NCBI GenBank assembly: GCA_036351675.1
Contig: JAZBPO010000156.1
Coordinates: 1 to 5,442 of the forward strand
Direction of reading: 5' to 3'
DNA: 5,442 nt
DNA from: JAZBPO01 sp036351675
GTDB lineage: Bacteria; Pseudomonadota; Gammaproteobacteria; Pseudomonadales; Azotimanducaceae
Of this stretch, positions 3,773 to 5,442 are shown one piece after another; within the stretch, counting starts at the first letter, position 1; each line of letters begins with the position of its first letter. A model generated the notes under the pieces. It searched no databases. It was not told the DNA's origin and saw only the letters and a list, made by a program, of their open reading frames with translations. The translations under genes and the position numbers were made by a program.

Positions 3773-5442
3773 TCAGGTGATCTGCGCCTGCGCGAAGAGC
3801 TCGAGGAAGCTCTCCTTGTCCTGCTTCGGGAGTTCGAGCCAGAGGCGCTCGAGGACCGCGAACCGGTAGAAGGCGTAGGAGCGCGGCGCGTCGATGCGCC
3901 GGAGCGAATCGACGGCGCGGTCCGTTTCGCCGAGCTGCGCATGGGCGTAGGCGATCATGAGCCAGATGAAATCCACCTCCGAGAAACGACGGCAGCGCGT
4001 CATGGTCTCGATGGCGAGCTCGTACTGCTCGTTGGCGATGTAGGCCGCCCCGAGCATGTAGCAGAGGAATGGCTCCCGGCTGTCCTTCGGGGACAGCCGC
4101 GTCGCGTAGAGGCACTGATCGACGCCACGCTGAGCGTCGCCGAGATTGGCGACGAGGTAGCCGTTCACACCCTGGTACATGGGATTGCTCGGCTCGAGGT
4201 GCACGGCCCGTTCGATGTACTCGAGCGGCACGCACAGACTCACCGGTTCGATGAAGGTGATCATGCCCATGGCGTAGAGCGCCACGGGGTTCTCGGGCAG
4301 GAGCTTGTAGGCCGTTTCCGCGTGATCCCGGGCCTCGAGGAAGCGCTCGGGTCCGATGCCGCCCCAGAGCATGCCCGTGGCCAGGGCGATGGCCTTGCCG
4401 GCGTGACCGAGGGCGTAGTCGGACTCCAGCGCTATGGCCTGTTCGAAGCGCTGCAGCGAACGCGTCGGAACGGGCTGGGGCGCGTCCACGAAGAGCCAGT
4501 GCCAGCCCTCCTGCCACAGGCGCCAGGCGGAGACCGATGCCGTGCGGGCGCCGTAGGCGATGTCCTCCGCCCGGACCTTAGGTTCGAGCTGGGCGCAGAT
4601 CGCCACCGTGATCTCGTCCTGCACCTCGAACAGATCGTCGAGGGGCCGGTCGAAGCGTTCGGAGAAGAGCGAGGCCTGGGAGATCGCGTCGACGAGTTCG
4701 ACCGTGACGCGGACCTTGCCGACGGCGCTGCGTACGCTGCCCTTCAGCAGATAGCGAACGCCGAGCTGTTCGCGCAGCGTGCCTGCGTCGGCGGGCGCGT
4801 CCCGGTAGACCTGCATGGTGGAGTGCGCGATCACGAAGAAGCCCGGAATGCGTGAGAGCAGGGTGGTGATGTCCTCGGTCAGTCCCGCCGCGAGGAGATC
4901 GCTGCCTTCGTCTCCGCCGAGGTTAACGAAGGGCACCACGGCGAGCGCGGGACGGTCCGTCACCGGCTCCGGATGCGACCAGCTGGGCGCCGGCTTCGTC
5001 TCGCGGGCAGGACGTGCCTGCATCATGCTCTCGACGCGGCTCCTGATCTCGTCGGCCCGGCGCTCATGGCCATGGCTGAGCACGTCGAAGCCCGCGTCGA
5101 GGGCGCGCTCCGTCGAGGCCTCCTCGAGGCAGACGCACAGGGCGGGAATGCCGAGGCGGCGTGCGTGGTCGAGGGTGCGATGAGCGAGCGGGTCCTCGGC
5201 AGCGCCGGAGCGTGGATAGACCAGCACTGCACGAGCCAGACCGAGCAGGCGCACCAGCTCGCCTTCCGGATCCGATCCCTCCGTGTCCGGGCTGACGAAC
5301 GTGAAGCCCGACGCGGCGAGCGCCTTCAGGTCGGGCGCGCAGTCCGGACCGTCCTCGGGGGCGTGCAGCACGAGTAGCTGGCGGTCGTGCGTGGCCGTCC
5401 CGGCGCTGCGCTGTTCCCGCTCGCGGCGCGTGTCGAAGCACC
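3773..5442 (-). CDS. TIR-like / TolB(FlgO)-like / TPR multidomain protein (5' end probably beyond window)
   Basis: The frame is open from the right edge to TGA at 3773 (555 visible residues). Residue numbers below count from the in-frame GTG at 5371. Domain 1 (about -4 to 118) is an alpha/beta fold with TIR-like layout: strand QLLVLHA, helix DLKALAASGFTFVSPD, strand ARAVLVYPRS, then HARRLGIPALCVCL. Domain 2 (about 141-268) is the TolB/FlgO-like domain often found beside adenylate cyclase or winged-helix domains: PALAVVPFVNLGGDEG, AAGLTEDITTLLSRIPGFFVIA, LGVRYLLKGSVR, LVDAISQASLFSERFDR and LFEVQDEIT. Domain 3 (about 304-495) holds TPR-like repeats such as LQRFEQAIALESDYALGHAG and YIERAVHLEPSNP. 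No cyclase, kinase or transmembrane segment is visible. GTG 5371 would cut into the first strand, so the true start is probably upstream. Likely a signalling or scaffold protein; substrate and partners unknown. Confidence 0.82.
   Translation of the reverse strand, partial: CFDTRREREQRSAGTATHDRQLLVLHAPEDGPDCAPDLKALAASGFTFVSPDTEGSDPEGELVRLLGLARAVLVYPRSGAAEDPLAHRTLDHARRLGIPALCVCLEEASTERALDAGFDVLSHGHERRADEIRSRVESMMQARPARETKPAPSWSHPEPVTDRPALAVVPFVNLGGDEGSDLLAAGLTEDITTLLSRIPGFFVIAHSTMQVYRDAPADAGTLREQLGVRYLLKGSVRSAVGKVRVTVELVDAISQASLFSERFDRPLDDLFEVQDEITVAICAQLEPKVRAEDIAYGARTASVSAWRLWQEGWHWLFVDAPQPVPTRSLQRFEQAIALESDYALGHAGKAIALATGMLWGGIGPERFLEARDHAETAYKLLPENPVALYAMGMITFIEPVSLCVPLEYIERAVHLEPSNPMYQGVNGYLVANLGDAQRGVDQCLYATRLSPKDSREPFLCYMLGAAYIANEQYELAIETMTRCRRFSEVDFIWLMIAYAHAQLGETDRAVDSLRRIDAPRSYAFYRFAVLERLWLELPKQDKESFLELFAQAQIT

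Noticed and set aside
3758..4855. Plus-strand 365-aa open frame opposite the TPR gene
   Set aside because: It is the complement of a gene with clear TolB-like and TPR motifs; its product resembles no family.
5369..5371. GTG at 5371 as the start of the TIR-like/TPR protein
   Set aside because: The frame stays open to the window edge, and this GTG lies inside the first beta strand (QLLVLHA), so the true start is more likely beyond 5442.

Overview
The window is very GC-rich and comes from a proteobacterial chromosome, most likely a gammaproteobacterium. The best evidence is an imuA gene behind a perfect E. coli-type LexA operator (CTGT-N8-ACAG). Codons in the real genes end overwhelmingly in G or C. 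I cannot place it below class. Chromatiales/Ectothiorhodospiraceae or Xanthomonadales-like lineages would fit, but that is inference. I see no integrase, transposase, CRISPR array, rRNA or canonical tRNA.

Layout from left to right. (1) Positions 1-720, minus strand: imuA, the RecA-like accessory protein of the ImuA-ImuB-DnaE2 mutagenic translesion polymerase cassette. Its 3' end is cut by the window edge. Its promoter and SOS box lie at 752-779. (2) Positions 780-1242: about 460 bases without a convincing gene. They hold a purine-rich tandem repeat that looks like stacked Shine-Dalgarno sequences, a dispersed TCCCTGGC-centred repeat, a hairpin, and a 73-base lower-GC element bounded by 9-base inverted repeats. 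(3) Positions 1243-1860, minus strand: a complete UPF0126/TRIC-type (glycine transporter family) membrane protein. (4) Positions 1861-2051: a divergent intergenic region packed with palindromes. (5) Positions 2052-2999 and 2996-3739, plus strand: a short-form serine-dependent glutaminase (GlsA) whose stop overlaps the start of Anbu, the bacterial proteasome-like threonine hydrolase. (6) Positions 3773 to the right edge, minus strand: a protein with an N-terminal TIR-like alpha/beta domain, a TolB/FlgO-like domain and TPR repeats. It converges on anbu with only 33 bases between, and its 5' end is probably outside the window.

The glsA-anbu pair is the most interesting arrangement. Anbu usually sits with a transglutaminase-like protein, an alpha-E protein and an ATP-grasp protein, and none of these is in this window. 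Here it is apparently translationally coupled to a glutamine amidohydrolase, which hints at a shared role in amide or glutamine chemistry. The imuA end is an independent SOS-controlled unit. The TIR/TolB/TPR protein looks like a signalling or scaffold protein with no demonstrated link to its neighbours.
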